A stretch of DNA of 11,473 nucleotides, taken from NCBI GenBank assembly GCA_027578815.1, contig JANBTH010000777.1, positions 1 to 11,473 on the forward strand, in the 5' to 3' direction. This document shows positions 1-8,046 of the stretch, in pieces. A program made the translations under genes and the position numbers. Under the pieces are notes generated by a model that was given only the letters and a program-made list of their open reading frames with translations, was not told the origin of the DNA and did no database searches. Each line of letters opens with the position of its first letter. The first letter of the stretch is position 1. This stretch comes from Coemansia sp. RSA 1804 (lineage: Eukaryota > Kickxellomycota > Kickxellomycetes > Kickxellales > Kickxellaceae).

Positions 1-278
1 TCGCCTATTGTGTCCAGCTTTTGCGTAACAAGCACGGTTTTTGCGCCTGCACGCGCCGCAGCTGAACTTGCCTCACATCCGGCATGGCCGCCGCCAATGA
101 CAACAACATCATAGTCCACCTCCGAAGAGACTCTTCTGCTGCTGCAGCTGCTGCTTCTGAGCGGCTCCTTGTTGGAGAAACATCTTGTTTTTGCACAAAC
201 CCTTGCTTGCCATCTAGTCTTGCTTTGCTGCACAACCCGGTGTCGTCCAAGTGCCTGCAGTGACAACGACAACGGCAT
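1..278 (-). CDS. MTO1: Mitochondrial tRNA uridine-34 modification FAD protein, MTO1/MnmG (GidA) family, 5' part only
   Basis: The first 92 codons of a minus-strand gene are present; the rest lies beyond position 1. Residues 1-52 are rich in Ser, Arg and Lys and almost free of acidic residues, as in a mitochondrial presequence. From about residue 55 the sequence reads VDYDVVVIGGGHAGCEAS, the FAD-binding dinucleotide fold that opens MnmG/GidA proteins, followed by a typical T-x-K/N-LDTIG segment at the edge. In this family the protein works with the GTPase MSS1/MnmE to install the carboxymethylaminomethyl-type group on the wobble uridine of mitochondrial tRNAs. I chose the ATG at 276-278 because an in-frame TAG lies two codons upstream and no other ATG fits the frame before the fold. 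The whole visible part is open without an intron. Family assignment is firm from the GGGHAGC/LDTIG pair; mitochondrial location is inferred from the leader. Confidence 0.9.
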   Translation of the reverse strand, partial: MPLSLSLQALGRHRVVQQSKTRWQARVCAKTRCFSNKEPLRSSSCSSRRVSSEVDYDVVVIGGGHAGCEASSAAARAGAKTVLVTQKLDTIG

Positions 279-1034
279 TATCTGCTATGTCTGACAGTTT
301 TCTCCCTTGCTTAGAAACTAAAAAAAGGAAAGAGTGTAGAGTAAAATGAATATAAAAGTACATGCAATTAGCAGGAGGAAGAAAAGATAGTTGGAAATAA
401 TTTCCCTCTAAAAAAGAATGAATCAGAGTGTTTTATGGTAGGAAAAAGAAAAAGTTTTCTTCGGCTTTTTATGATCAATTGAGCTGCTTGTAAAATGGAA
501 GCTCATAAATCAGGAACCAGTCCCAAGAGATGGGAGAAAAAAGCTAATAATAAGTGATTATGTCCTGTAAGACCTCCAATGCGCAGGCTTGATGATACAA
601 GCACAGTGCCAAGATGAAGAAGCCCACAGAAGCGCAAGATCCACAGGAGCAAAGCAGAACGGATTTTAAGTCACCCCAGAACGGGGGGGCTTCACCATAT
701 CCGCAGCTCCTATATTTGAATTTTGCTTTTACTATCAGCTGCTATACTAACCATCCAGATCATTGGGAGCAACAATTGTGCTGCCGGATCTGGACAGTTA
801 ACGAAAAAACAGCGTTCGATAGTAGAACCCATTTCCAGCACAGAATAATTATCTTTTTTCATTTTGAATCATTCATACTCTGCACCCGGCGGCAACAGCA
901 CCACACATAGTTATGGCTTTTGCATTTTTTGAAGAGAGATAGTTAGAAATGCTGATGAAAGCGATTGATTGATGTTTTTCGTTATCTTCTTTTTCCCCTG
1001 TGCTTTTGTTTTTTTTTGGCATTACCTTTTAAGA
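279..1034. other. 756-base spacer between MTO1 (leftward) and the small coiled-coil gene (rightward)
   Basis: This is an A/T-leaning divergent spacer that must carry both promoters. On the plus strand a TATAAAAG core lies at 351-358, but it sits about 680 bases before the next rightward ATG, so its target is unclear. A short inverted repeat, GCTTG/CAAGC around a six-base loop, lies near 589-604. A 98-codon open frame (614-910, plus) starts in a fair context, but its product shows no recognisable fold, bias or motif, and I do not call it a gene. A T-rich tract at about 975-1020 precedes the coiled-coil start. I see no tRNA, repeat family or transposon. Confidence 0.6.
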
Positions 1035-1319
1035 ATGAGTGAAAACAGTTCGCATGCAGACACGATAGCCGCAGGGCTCCAGAGACAGCTGGACGAGATA
1101 TACTCAATGATACAAAACAAAAGCATTGCCACAGCACCACCACAGTCTACAGACGACGACAACAACAACAGCAACAACGGCACAAGCGGAGTTGATAAGG
1201 AGAAGCAGGAGCAACAGAGCGAGATCGAGAAACTCAACAACCGCATCAAGCACCTTGTGCGTGCGCTGGACGCAAAGGATCGCGAGATCCAGCAGCTTAG
1301 AAAGGAGAAAAGAATGTAG
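1035..1319 (+). CDS. Small predicted coiled-coil protein, 94 residues, function unknown
   Basis: A short intronless frame encodes a very hydrophilic protein. Residues 1-28 form a first amphipathic helix (LQRQLDEIYSMIQ). Residues 34-53 are a low-complexity linker of Gln/Ser/Asp/Asn. Residues 54-92 form a charged coiled coil with heptad-like Leu/Ile spacing, including the stretch IEKLNNRIKHLVRALDAKD. The C-terminal helix looks like the conserved part; I could not name the family with confidence. The ATG at 1035 has A at -3 and is preferred. An in-frame ATG at 972 would add 21 mostly Phe and hydrophobic residues, but it has T at -3 and reads through a T-rich tract, so I take that tract as leader. 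A plus-strand AATAAA about 70 bases after the stop could serve as a poly(A) signal. The gene converges on GRX5 with a 121-base gap. It could be a spurious frame, but length, composition and helix pattern favour a real gene. Confidence 0.55.
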   Translation: MSENSSHADTIAAGLQRQLDEIYSMIQNKSIATAPPQSTDDDNNNSNNGTSGVDKEKQEQQSEIEKLNNRIKHLVRALDAKDREIQQLRKEKRM

Positions 1320-1388
1320 ACTAGACTGGCCCTGTACACCTAATTTTTGTTAATTTCTTCACCGTTGTTCATCTAGCTTGTCAGGTAA

Positions 1389-1397
1389 AAAAATAAA
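1389..1397 (+). terminator. Possible poly(A) signal for the small coiled-coil gene
   Basis: An A-rich AATAAA hexamer lies about 70 bases after the stop codon at 1317-1319 and before the convergent GRX5 stop. Position and sequence fit a cleavage/polyadenylation signal, but no cleavage site can be seen from sequence alone. Confidence 0.35.
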
Positions 1398-1440
1398 ACA
1401 AAAAGCATGAAACCATAGTTCACAACCAGAAGCAGACTAC

Positions 1441-2025
1441 TCAGTTGTCCTTCTTGTCGCCGACGGACTCATCAGGTTCAGGAAGCAGAATCCCTTCCTT
1501 GACAAGCAGCTCATGAAGCTCGCCGGACTGGTGCATCTGGACCATGACGTCGCAACCGCCAATGAATTCGCCCTTGACATAGACCTGAGGAATGGTGGGC
1601 CAGTCAGTGTACTCCTTGATGCCTTCGCGGATCTCAGGGTCCTGGAGGCAATCGACGCCGGCGATCTCATCAACACCATGCATCTGGAGGATCTGGATAA
1701 CGGCCCTGCTGAAGCCGCACATTGGCTCGTCAGGCGATCCCTTCATAAACACTACAAGGTTGTTCTGTTTGACGGCGTCTTCAATCGTGGCTTTGGCGCG
1801 CGCGGTGATCAGCCGTGTGGCAAGCATCTGGTGCGCAGCAGTTGGAGCAGGACGCACGGCGGAAGCAATAGACCGCAAGGCCGACTACAAACAGTACAGG
1901 AGGAAACATAGTGAAGACAAGCCGAGTGTTAGCATCAGTACCTCAGAAACAGAGACGGCAGGAAAAGAGAAGGGTGCTAAGAAATGCGGGGGAGTACGTA
2001 CGGATTTTACATGAAGACGGAACAT
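1441..2025 (-). CDS. GRX5: Mitochondrial monothiol glutaredoxin, Grx5 type, two exons
   Basis: Exon 2 (1884-1441) encodes the whole glutaredoxin domain, but its frame has no ATG before the domain except one at presequence residue 28, and an in-frame TAG sits at the upstream border. Adding exon 1 (2025-2002, eight codons, MFRLHVKS) solves this. The donor is GTACGT at 2001, a GCTAAC branch site lies inside, and the acceptor is TTTGTAG ending at 1885, giving a 117-base phase-0 intron. The product is 155 residues: a basic presequence of about 38, then a thioredoxin-like fold. Visible motifs are the FMKG lysine (K56), the single-cysteine CGFS active site (C64), WPTIPQVY (103-110) and GGCD (117-120), the set that binds glutathione and a bridging 2Fe-2S cluster. 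In this family the protein passes Fe-S clusters from the Isu1 scaffold to mitochondrial targets. The alternative donor GTAAAA nine bases earlier would also keep frame but is weaker. The domain is certain; the exon 1 join is strong inference. Confidence 0.95.
2002..2025 (-). other. GRX5: GRX5 mini first exon (8 codons)
   Basis: ATG with A at -3, then seven codons giving Phe, Arg, Leu, His, Val, Lys and Ser before a GTACGT donor. It joins in frame to exon 2 and supplies the start of the targeting peptide. Confidence 0.75.
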
Positions 2026-2217
2026 TGCAGGAATGGAGCGGATATGGAAGGATAGAGAGAAGGGAATTGAAAGCAAGATTCAACAAATGAATAATTTGGA
2101 ACAAGAAAGGAAAGGAAGAAAAGCACCTTGAAGCTTCAGGCTTTCCCGTTTTTTTTTGATTGTGGAGTAGTGGTATTTTAATAAGAGCGGTAATGAGATT
2201 GGTGATTATTGGTGGTA

Positions 2218-5010
2218 CTACTTTGCGCTGCTGTCGTTCGGGTCGCGGTGGCGCCAAAAGTCAAACTGGGTGTTCTCGAGCTCATGGAAGGAGCGGAACA
2301 AAAAGTTCGTCATGCGCGCATAAAGCGCGGGACGCACGCCGTGGGTGTAGATGCTGTGGTCAGAGTCGGTGTAGATGGCCATTTCGAAGCCAGGAACATT
2401 GGCAGCCTCCAGCATATCAGCCAGCGCCAGCGAGTTCTGCACATGCACATTATCGTCGCCCGATCCATGCTGCAGCAGGAAGCGCGCATTGCGGAACCCG
2501 TCGGCAGAAGTCACGGCGCTGGCGGAGTAGCCGGCATCGTTGGCGGCGGGCGTCTTCATGTAGCGCTCGGTGTAGACGGAATCGTAGAGGCGCCAGCTTG
2601 TGACAGGCGCAACGGCCATTCCTACGCGGAAAACGTCGGAGTGGTGCTCGATGGCGCGCGCTGTGGTGTAGCCGCCGAACGACCAGCCCCAGATGGCAAT
2701 GCGATGCGGATTGACGTAGGCTTGGCGCTGGAAGAAGCGCGCAGCCGCAGCCTGGTCGGCGGGCTCCAGCATGCCAAGCTGCTTGTTGACGGAGCTGCGG
2801 AAGCGACGGCCCTTGCGTCCAGTGCCCCGGCCATCAACCACAGCTACGATCCACTGCATATCGGGCACATCGGTCTGCGACGCCAGCGCTGCGTGCCAGT
2901 CAAGCGAAAAGGCGCGCGACACAAGCTGCGAACCGGGTCCGCCGTACACGTGGAACAGCACTCCATACTTGGCGCGGGCGCCAGCATCAAAGTCGGGCGG
3001 ATAGATGGCCATGGCATTCATCATATCGCCAGCATCGTTGGCTATCTCAAAGAACTCGGTGCGCGGCAGACTGTAGGCTGCCAGCTCCTCAGCCCCCTCG
3101 CTGTTGTCGCCCAGCACCTTCTCAAATCCGCCGGCGCTGGCGTACGCCGCCTGCCACGGAAGTTCCGGCCCACGGTAGCGCAGCACGTAGAATCCGCCAC
3201 CCGTCGAGAAGCTGGCATCGTATGTGCCGTTACGCACGCCGTTGATCCGTGCGCTTTCGCTCTTTGCAGTCGGCGGAGACAGTGCGCGCACCTTGCCATT
3301 CTCGAGATCGTTCAGCGACACCTGGTAGACGTTCGTGGTAATGCTCGACTCCTGTGTGCTGGCGAAGCTGACAATGCCGGTGCGGCGATCCAGCGCAACG
3401 CTGTCTGGAATGACATCGTAGTCGCCCGACGTTAGCCACAGCATCGGCTGCGGTGCGTCCAGCGGCGAAAACAGCGCCAGATGCGTGTACTCGCCGTTCT
3501 CCACAAGATCCAGATACGCGTCGGCCGTCAGCGTCTCAGCCGTGCGCTTTGGCACAAACACCGGCGCCGGCGTAATGTCAATCCACGCGTCGTCGTCCGA
3601 CTTGCGCTCACGCACCACTCGCGCCGCCAGATGCTTTGCGTCGCCGCCCGACAGATACACCTTCACCTGGTCCTGCACCCGATTCATCATGTACACTAGC
3701 AGCTGGTCGCTGCCGTCCGTCAGCCACGTGACGCTGCTGATGACGGTGTCGTCGGCGTCAAATGCCGCATCAAACGCAATGGGCTGCGGGTGGAAGTCGG
3801 TGTTTGGGTTGTCGCTGGCCTTTCTGGCCGCTGCTGCACCGGCACCGCCAAAGTCGGGACGGATCACGTGCAGCGACACGCGCGGGTTGGCGGCGCCGGC
3901 CTTTGGGTAGTGCAGGCGGACTGGATCCGGATACAGCGCGGAGCTGTTCTCGGGATGGAACAGCTCGTACTGGAACACCGGCACGCTGCTGTCGTCCATG
4001 CGCAGATACGCCAGCGCCTGGCCGTCGGGCGCCCACCAGCTCGCAGCTCCCGACCCAAGCACCTCCTCCTCATACACCCAGTCGGCGATGCCGTTGAAGA
4101 CGCTTTCGCTGCCGTCGTCGGTGACCTGGATCTCGTGCATCATATCTGACACAAAAAGGTCGTTGTCGCGCACAAAGAGAATGTTGTGACCCGTCGGCGC
4201 CCACTCCACGCGCTGCACTCGGTCGTTGGCGCTGCCAGTCAGCGGAATCATCGTGCGCTCCCGCGTGTTGTATACCAGATACGTGCCACGCACAGAGTGC
4301 CGCCACACCTTCTCTGTGCGCACATTGAACAGCATGTACTCCCAGTCCGCCGACACCGACCAGCTCAGCGGCTCAAACGGTTCCACCAGTCCGCTGGCCG
4401 CCTTCGCTACGTCTTCTGCCATCGCCAGCTTGTGCTCCCACGTTGCGTTGTCGACCTTCAGCACCGTAAACGCCTGGTTGCGCATTGTGCGATACAGCCC
4501 GTCAATGCTTGCGTCGCTTGCGTGTGCTATCCAGTCCAGGTTCTCTGTGTGCGCCAGTCCACCCAGATGCCCTACGTTGTCGTATGTCACCAGCTTCTTT
4601 CCCGCGCGCCCCGACTGTCCCGCATCGCTATCGCCCGTGCTGCTTGGAGCCTCCGTCGCCGGCTCCGTTGCGCTGTCCGTCTTGCTATCACCGAACACAC
4701 GCCACGCCGCCGATGCTCCCGCGTACAGCGCAAAGCATCCGACAACCACCATCAGAATGTGCACCAGGCTGAATCGCTTGCTTCTCCACATCCGCTGCTT
4801 CCTGCTCTGCGGGTCGTATGTGCTGAACTCCTGGTAGAACCGCACATCGTCCTCCTCTCCAAACCCCTGCGGTTCCCCTATCTCCAGCTCCGCGTAGTCA
4901 GGTCCGCGTCTCCCCCGCATTGTCTCCGAATCCGCCTCTGTTGCGCTTGAGCTTGGAACTGGGCTTTCCTGCTGCTCAACCCGTCGGTACTCTGCGCTGT
5001 TTCCCGCCAT
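2218..5010 (-). CDS. Type II membrane dipeptidyl aminopeptidase (S9B family, Ste13/Dap2/DPP4-like)
   Basis: A single 930-residue frame encodes a serine exopeptidase that removes X-Pro or X-Ala dipeptides from N-termini. Order of parts: cytosolic tail 1-78 with basic residues next to the membrane; one membrane anchor about 79-103; a Ser/Thr-rich stalk to about 130; a beta-propeller region to about 650; a C-terminal alpha/beta-hydrolase domain. The family's substrate-holding motif DWVYEEEV is at 310-317 (E315, E316). The oxyanion Tyr lies in VYGGPGSQ (Y689). The catalytic triad is complete: GWSFGGY (S777), GDDNVH (D852) and DSDHS (H885). Yeast relatives act in the late Golgi (Ste13) or vacuole (Dap2); nothing here decides which. 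I chose the ATG at 5008-5010, which has G at -3 and +4. The frame stays open upstream, with another ATG at 5280, but that segment is low-complexity and not protein-like. No intron is needed. Codon use is GC-rich. Confidence 0.95.
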   Translation of the reverse strand: MAGNSAEYRRVEQQESPVPSSSATEADSETMRGRRGPDYAELEIGEPQGFGEEDDVRFYQEFSTYDPQSRKQRMWRSKRFSLVHILMVVVGCFALYAGASAAWRVFGDSKTDSATEPATEAPSSTGDSDAGQSGRAGKKLVTYDNVGHLGGLAHTENLDWIAHASDASIDGLYRTMRNQAFTVLKVDNATWEHKLAMAEDVAKAASGLVEPFEPLSWSVSADWEYMLFNVRTEKVWRHSVRGTYLVYNTRERTMIPLTGSANDRVQRVEWAPTGHNILFVRDNDLFVSDMMHEIQVTDDGSESVFNGIADWVYEEEVLGSGAASWWAPDGQALAYLRMDDSSVPVFQYELFHPENSSALYPDPVRLHYPKAGAANPRVSLHVIRPDFGGAGAAAARKASDNPNTDFHPQPIAFDAAFDADDTVISSVTWLTDGSDQLLVYMMNRVQDQVKVYLSGGDAKHLAARVVRERKSDDDAWIDITPAPVFVPKRTAETLTADAYLDLVENGEYTHLALFSPLDAPQPMLWLTSGDYDVIPDSVALDRRTGIVSFASTQESSITTNVYQVSLNDLENGKVRALSPPTAKSESARINGVRNGTYDASFSTGGGFYVLRYRGPELPWQAAYASAGGFEKVLGDNSEGAEELAAYSLPRTEFFEIANDAGDMMNAMAIYPPDFDAGARAKYGVLFHVYGGPGSQLVSRAFSLDWHAALASQTDVPDMQWIVAVVDGRGTGRKGRRFRSSVNKQLGMLEPADQAAAARFFQRQAYVNPHRIAIWGWSFGGYTTARAIEHHSDVFRVGMAVAPVTSWRLYDSVYTERYMKTPAANDAGYSASAVTSADGFRNARFLLQHGSGDDNVHVQNSLALADMLEAANVPGFEMAIYTDSDHSIYTHGVRPALYARMTNFLFRSFHELENTQFDFWRHRDPNDSSAK

Positions 5011-5493
5011 GTCCTCTTCTTTTTGCGACTCACGCCCTGTCGTATTTGGTGAAAGGGGCTCTACAAGTGCTTTGTGCCTTCTTGAACGAAAAGAAGAAAT
5101 ACAATACTCTGGCTTGGAATTTCTTGACCGAGAAAGTAAAAAAACAAATACAATGACACTATCAATAATGTCTCCAATTAGATTGTCGTTGAAGGAAGGA
5201 AGAGAAGGGAAGAAAGAAAGAAATGCACTTTTGCCTACAATAGAACAGAAAGAAACGTGTATTGGCTGGTTTCCTCCCATCTTCCTTGCATCGCCACAGC
5301 GAGATGCAACAACAGCCACAACATTGGACCAATCACCAAAAACACACAAGTAACAGACTTATTTCTTGACCCGCAAATGCAACACAATGATGTATGTGTT
5401 TTTATGACTTTAAACGTAATAAGGAAATTAGAAACCACTGCTACCGCCTCTCAAGCACCATCGGCACTCTGCTAAACCGCTTGCTGCCTTTGC
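5011..5493. promoter_or_regulatory. 483-base spacer: leader and promoter of the dipeptidyl aminopeptidase, 3' end of the bS21m gene
   Basis: Both flanking genes read leftward, so this stretch must hold the 3' untranslated end of the bS21m gene and the promoter and leader of the peptidase. It is purine/pyrimidine-skewed with A-rich runs on the plus strand and AT-richer than the coding regions. The peptidase frame stays open through it to about 5349. I see no clear TATA core, RNA gene or repeat. Confidence 0.5.
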
Positions 5494-5946
5494 TTATATG
5501 CCCCAGTCCTTCATCCTCATCACCAGCTTCACCTTCTTCCCCACTTCTTCCTTGAAGCGCCGGGCATGCGATTCAAACCTCAAACGCTGTCGCTTATACT
5601 TTGGCTTTTCGTACCGCTTGCGTAGATTAAGCTCCTTTCGCACATTGTTCTCCATCATAATGCGGTTCAGCCGTGCGTAGGACTTGGCCGGTCCTCCTGA
5701 TATCACTGGCACTGACCGTCCTACGACCTGCGACCCCATATTGTACATTCCCTGCCTCAGTGCACTCGCCAAGAACTGATTCCTCGACTCTCCTGCCATC
5801 CCACCGCTCTCCACAGACCCCGCTCTGTTGCCGCTAGCAAACACGTTAGGTCTGGCTGTAGTGCTCATAAACCGCCACGGCGGAAATGCCGATGCCGATG
5901 TCAGCGTTTGCTTGGTGAACTTTTTTGCAAGACTTACTCCGAGCAT
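5494..5946 (-). CDS. MRP21: Mitochondrial ribosomal small-subunit protein bS21m (MRP21)
   Basis: The 150-residue product has a basic, Ser/Thr-rich leader (about residues 1-35), a variable linker, and a C-terminal ribosomal S21 domain from about residue 88. The domain shows AKSYARLNRIMMENNVRKEL, then RKRYEKPKYKRQRLRFESHARRF and a basic tail ending RMKDWGI. This arrangement of basic helices with the RRYEKP-type segment is the S21 signature. Bacterial S21 has about 70 residues; the extra N-terminal length is normal for fungal mitochondrial forms. The protein is expected on the platform of the mitochondrial 30S-like subunit. I start at the ATG at 5944-5946 (A at -3), not at the GTG two codons earlier. 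It is the second gene here, after MTO1, that serves mitochondrial translation. The S21 assignment is strong; mitochondrial rather than other location is inferred from the leader. Confidence 0.93.
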   Translation of the reverse strand: MLGVSLAKKFTKQTLTSASAFPPWRFMSTTARPNVFASGNRAGSVESGGMAGESRNQFLASALRQGMYNMGSQVVGRSVPVISGGPAKSYARLNRIMMENNVRKELNLRKRYEKPKYKRQRLRFESHARRFKEEVGKKVKLVMRMKDWGI

Positions 5947-6192
5947 CCTCACGCTTGCTTTTTTGTTTACGTCTGTGCACTCTGTACTCCGTGTGTTTAC
6001 TCTGAAGAACGTGGTGCAAAAATGAAAGCGGCCTGTTTGTTTGATTTCAATAACCCAGATTCAATCCTTCAACAAGAATAAGAATGATTTGTATAGATTC
6101 ATAAAGTAGTAAAAAATACTCTCATCAGTTGAGCAGCAAAAAGTGCTTAATTTAAAGATAGTGATTGACCAACGAAAAAAAGTGCGTTTAGC

Positions 6193-8046
6193 CTAATCAC
6201 AATCGCTAAGAATATGATCAATGTACGCCAAAAGCATTGATCGGAACTGCGTGATTGCTTCAAGCTCAACCTTCTTGCCTCTGTAAGCCATCTTGGCCAT
6301 TCTGCGGCGAAGCCCTACACTCTTTTCCCACTCTTTTACCAGATGTAGCGAAAGGCGTCGGTCGTGCGCCGTAAACTCAATGGCTGATTCTGGATCTAGC
6401 CCCCAGTTACCAATACGTCCACAGCTACAGTGCAGCCCAGCCCAGCGAGCGTGGGCCAAAACCTAAATATAAATACAGGTTTTTTATTCTAATGAGCTGG
6501 GCAGTCCATTCTGGAAACTGGCAGGAGTTGGAGTGCCTGTTGCTGTAATTACTTACAGGCGTGGTGTTCTTTAATCCGCCCTCGGCATACATCCGGAATA
6601 TATGTGCGCCGTCTGGATCATAATCGACAAGCACGGATACGGGCATATCTGTAGCAAATATCCCCAACACTTCGCGCGTGTTTACATCCTATCTTTGTAT
6701 GAATTGATTTGGTAGTTTATAAAAAAACATTTTCAATATTCTGGAAGCTGTTTTTACAGTTGATTTTGTGTCTCCATTTTTTACTTACTGGATATCCTTT
6801 TCCTGTTACTAGCACAACCCACGGAAACCGCCGGCCAAATCCACACTGTATGAGCGCAAAGAATGCGGTCTGTCCTTTTCAAGTAAAATACATGTTATCT
6901 GATACTGTTAGCTTGTGTTTGTAAGGAAACTACAGGACATCTAATTCAACACCGAAACACAATGGTAAAACTCCCAAAGCCTCTAGCTAACCACATACCT
7001 CCTTTTCAACAATGAGCACCTGGCGGATACTGCAGTGATACCTTATGCAATTCTAAGTTTGAGTATTTGAAGAATCATGACAGCAAAAATAAAGCTTTAG
7101 TTGCAATTTGTATCAACATTACGTTTGTAAATGCAATTTCGCATATTAACTTACCACAAATCTTGCGTGTGGAATAATGTTTGCCTAGACTTGAAAATAA
7201 TGTTATATCCACTTTTTACGACATTTTCATTAGGAGTAGTAGTTATTTAAGACTGTACTTCTTTAATTAAACAAAGTGTACTTACAGTGGGGTTTGAAAA
7301 GTCCTGGGTACGCCCATCAGTCAGTTCCAGCGACAGATTGCCATACATTCGTCCTTTTGGACACGGAAGCTACAAGCAGAGATAGGGTAAATAGAGCAGT
7401 TATATATGCTTAGTCACAATTTTAATGGCATGTCTATATATATTTAATTTTATTGTCGCATACGTACAATATTGAGTTGTGCCGGAGGAGTATCTAGGTA
7501 GAATGCGAGCTTACAACACAGCAAGCGTACATTTTCCGTGCTTTTGAAAAGACGTTTGTTTCGATAGTATATATCTCGTTGATATGCAAATTGTCCTTGG
7601 GACAACAGCCCAAACACTATTCCGACAAGAGAATACAGTTCTATTCCTCGCTGGCAAGACATGATTCTTTTTCCATGTGCTTTGTAGCCAAATACAGCTG
7701 CCGCCAGTGTCTCAAGGGTACCCTTTCCACTTGCAATGACATCCAACAATGAGCGTACTTTGAGGATAAGACTGTGTTCCTGGAAGGTATAAATATTTTT
7801 AAAACTATTGATATCTGATCCAATCCCAGAACGTGGATACGAGCCTAATATATCATAATCCACACTGGAAATACTAGCTGGTTCCAAAGGGCATGAACTA
7901 GTGCTTTCTCCACTATCTACAGATCTGTTGCTAGTCAGATCATTACTACTAGGACCACTGCTTGATGTCCTATCATAGTCAATTATAGTGTAGACGCAGC
8001 TGTTGCTGGTTAGTGAATCAAAGCTGGTAAAAGATGACAAAGACAT
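6193..8046 (-). CDS. SPO11: SPO11 meiotic double-strand-break transesterase (TopoVI-A-like), seven exons
   Basis: Seven exons, all joined in phase 0, rebuild a 398-residue protein: 8046-7468, 7369-7286, 7184-7155, 7019-6999, 6869-6789, 6688-6557, 6462-6193. Donors are GTACGT, GTAAGT, GTAAGT, GTATGT, GTAAGT, GTAAGT; introns are 94-135 bases. Residues 1-80 are Ser/Asp-rich and variable. A winged-helix part follows, with RDIYYRN at 157-163; Y161 aligns with the catalytic tyrosine that bonds covalently to DNA. Then come LNI-LPCPKGRMYGNL, the Toprim glutamate in LIVEKE (E236), TGKGYP-DVNTRE, the Toprim acidic motif VDYDPDG (D287, D289), and HARWAGL. These are the expected TopoVI-A/Spo11 motifs in order, and the total matches known Spo11 length. 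In meiosis the protein cuts DNA with Ski8/Rec102/Rec104-like partners and starts recombination. All catalytic residues are present, so it should be active. The N-terminus is the least certain part: the frame stays open 37 codons upstream but without an ATG. Confidence 0.93.
6999..7019 (-). other. SPO11: SPO11 micro-exon 4 (21 bases)
   Basis: A CAG acceptor and a GTATGT donor enclose seven codons reading VLIVEKE, which contain the Toprim metal-binding glutamate. The flanking introns (135 and 129 bases) both have lengths divisible by three but carry in-frame stops, so retention would truncate the protein. Confidence 0.8.
7155..7184 (-). other. SPO11: SPO11 micro-exon 3 (30 bases)
   Basis: A CTAG acceptor and a GTAAGT donor enclose ten codons reading ANIIPHARFV, which match the segment that precedes VEKE in Spo11/TopoVI-A proteins. 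Confidence 0.78.

Noticed and set aside
587..604. A TGATGA box-C-like sequence suggesting a snoRNA
   Set aside because: No matching CTGA box D or terminal stem at a suitable distance; the small GCTTG/CAAGC hairpin explains the local symmetry.
614..910. A 98-codon plus-strand frame in the left spacer
   Set aside because: No motif, unusual composition, A/T-rich and ending in His/Gln runs; kept only as a possibility, not called as a gene.
2209..3435. A 408-codon open frame on the plus strand opposite the dipeptidyl aminopeptidase
   Set aside because: It lies wholly antisense to a gene with a complete catalytic triad. Strong GC-rich codon bias in the sense gene naturally leaves stop-free antisense frames, and the product has no recognisable domain.
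4186..4950. A 254-codon plus-strand frame opposite the N-terminal part of the same peptidase
   Set aside because: Shadow of the GC-biased coding strand; His/Arg/Cys-rich composition is typical of antisense translation.
7463..7823. Reading straight through the SPO11 exon 1 donor or using the 60-codon frame inside exon 1
   Set aside because: The read-through ends five codons into intron 1, and the inner frame is out of phase with the catalytic RDIYY motif.
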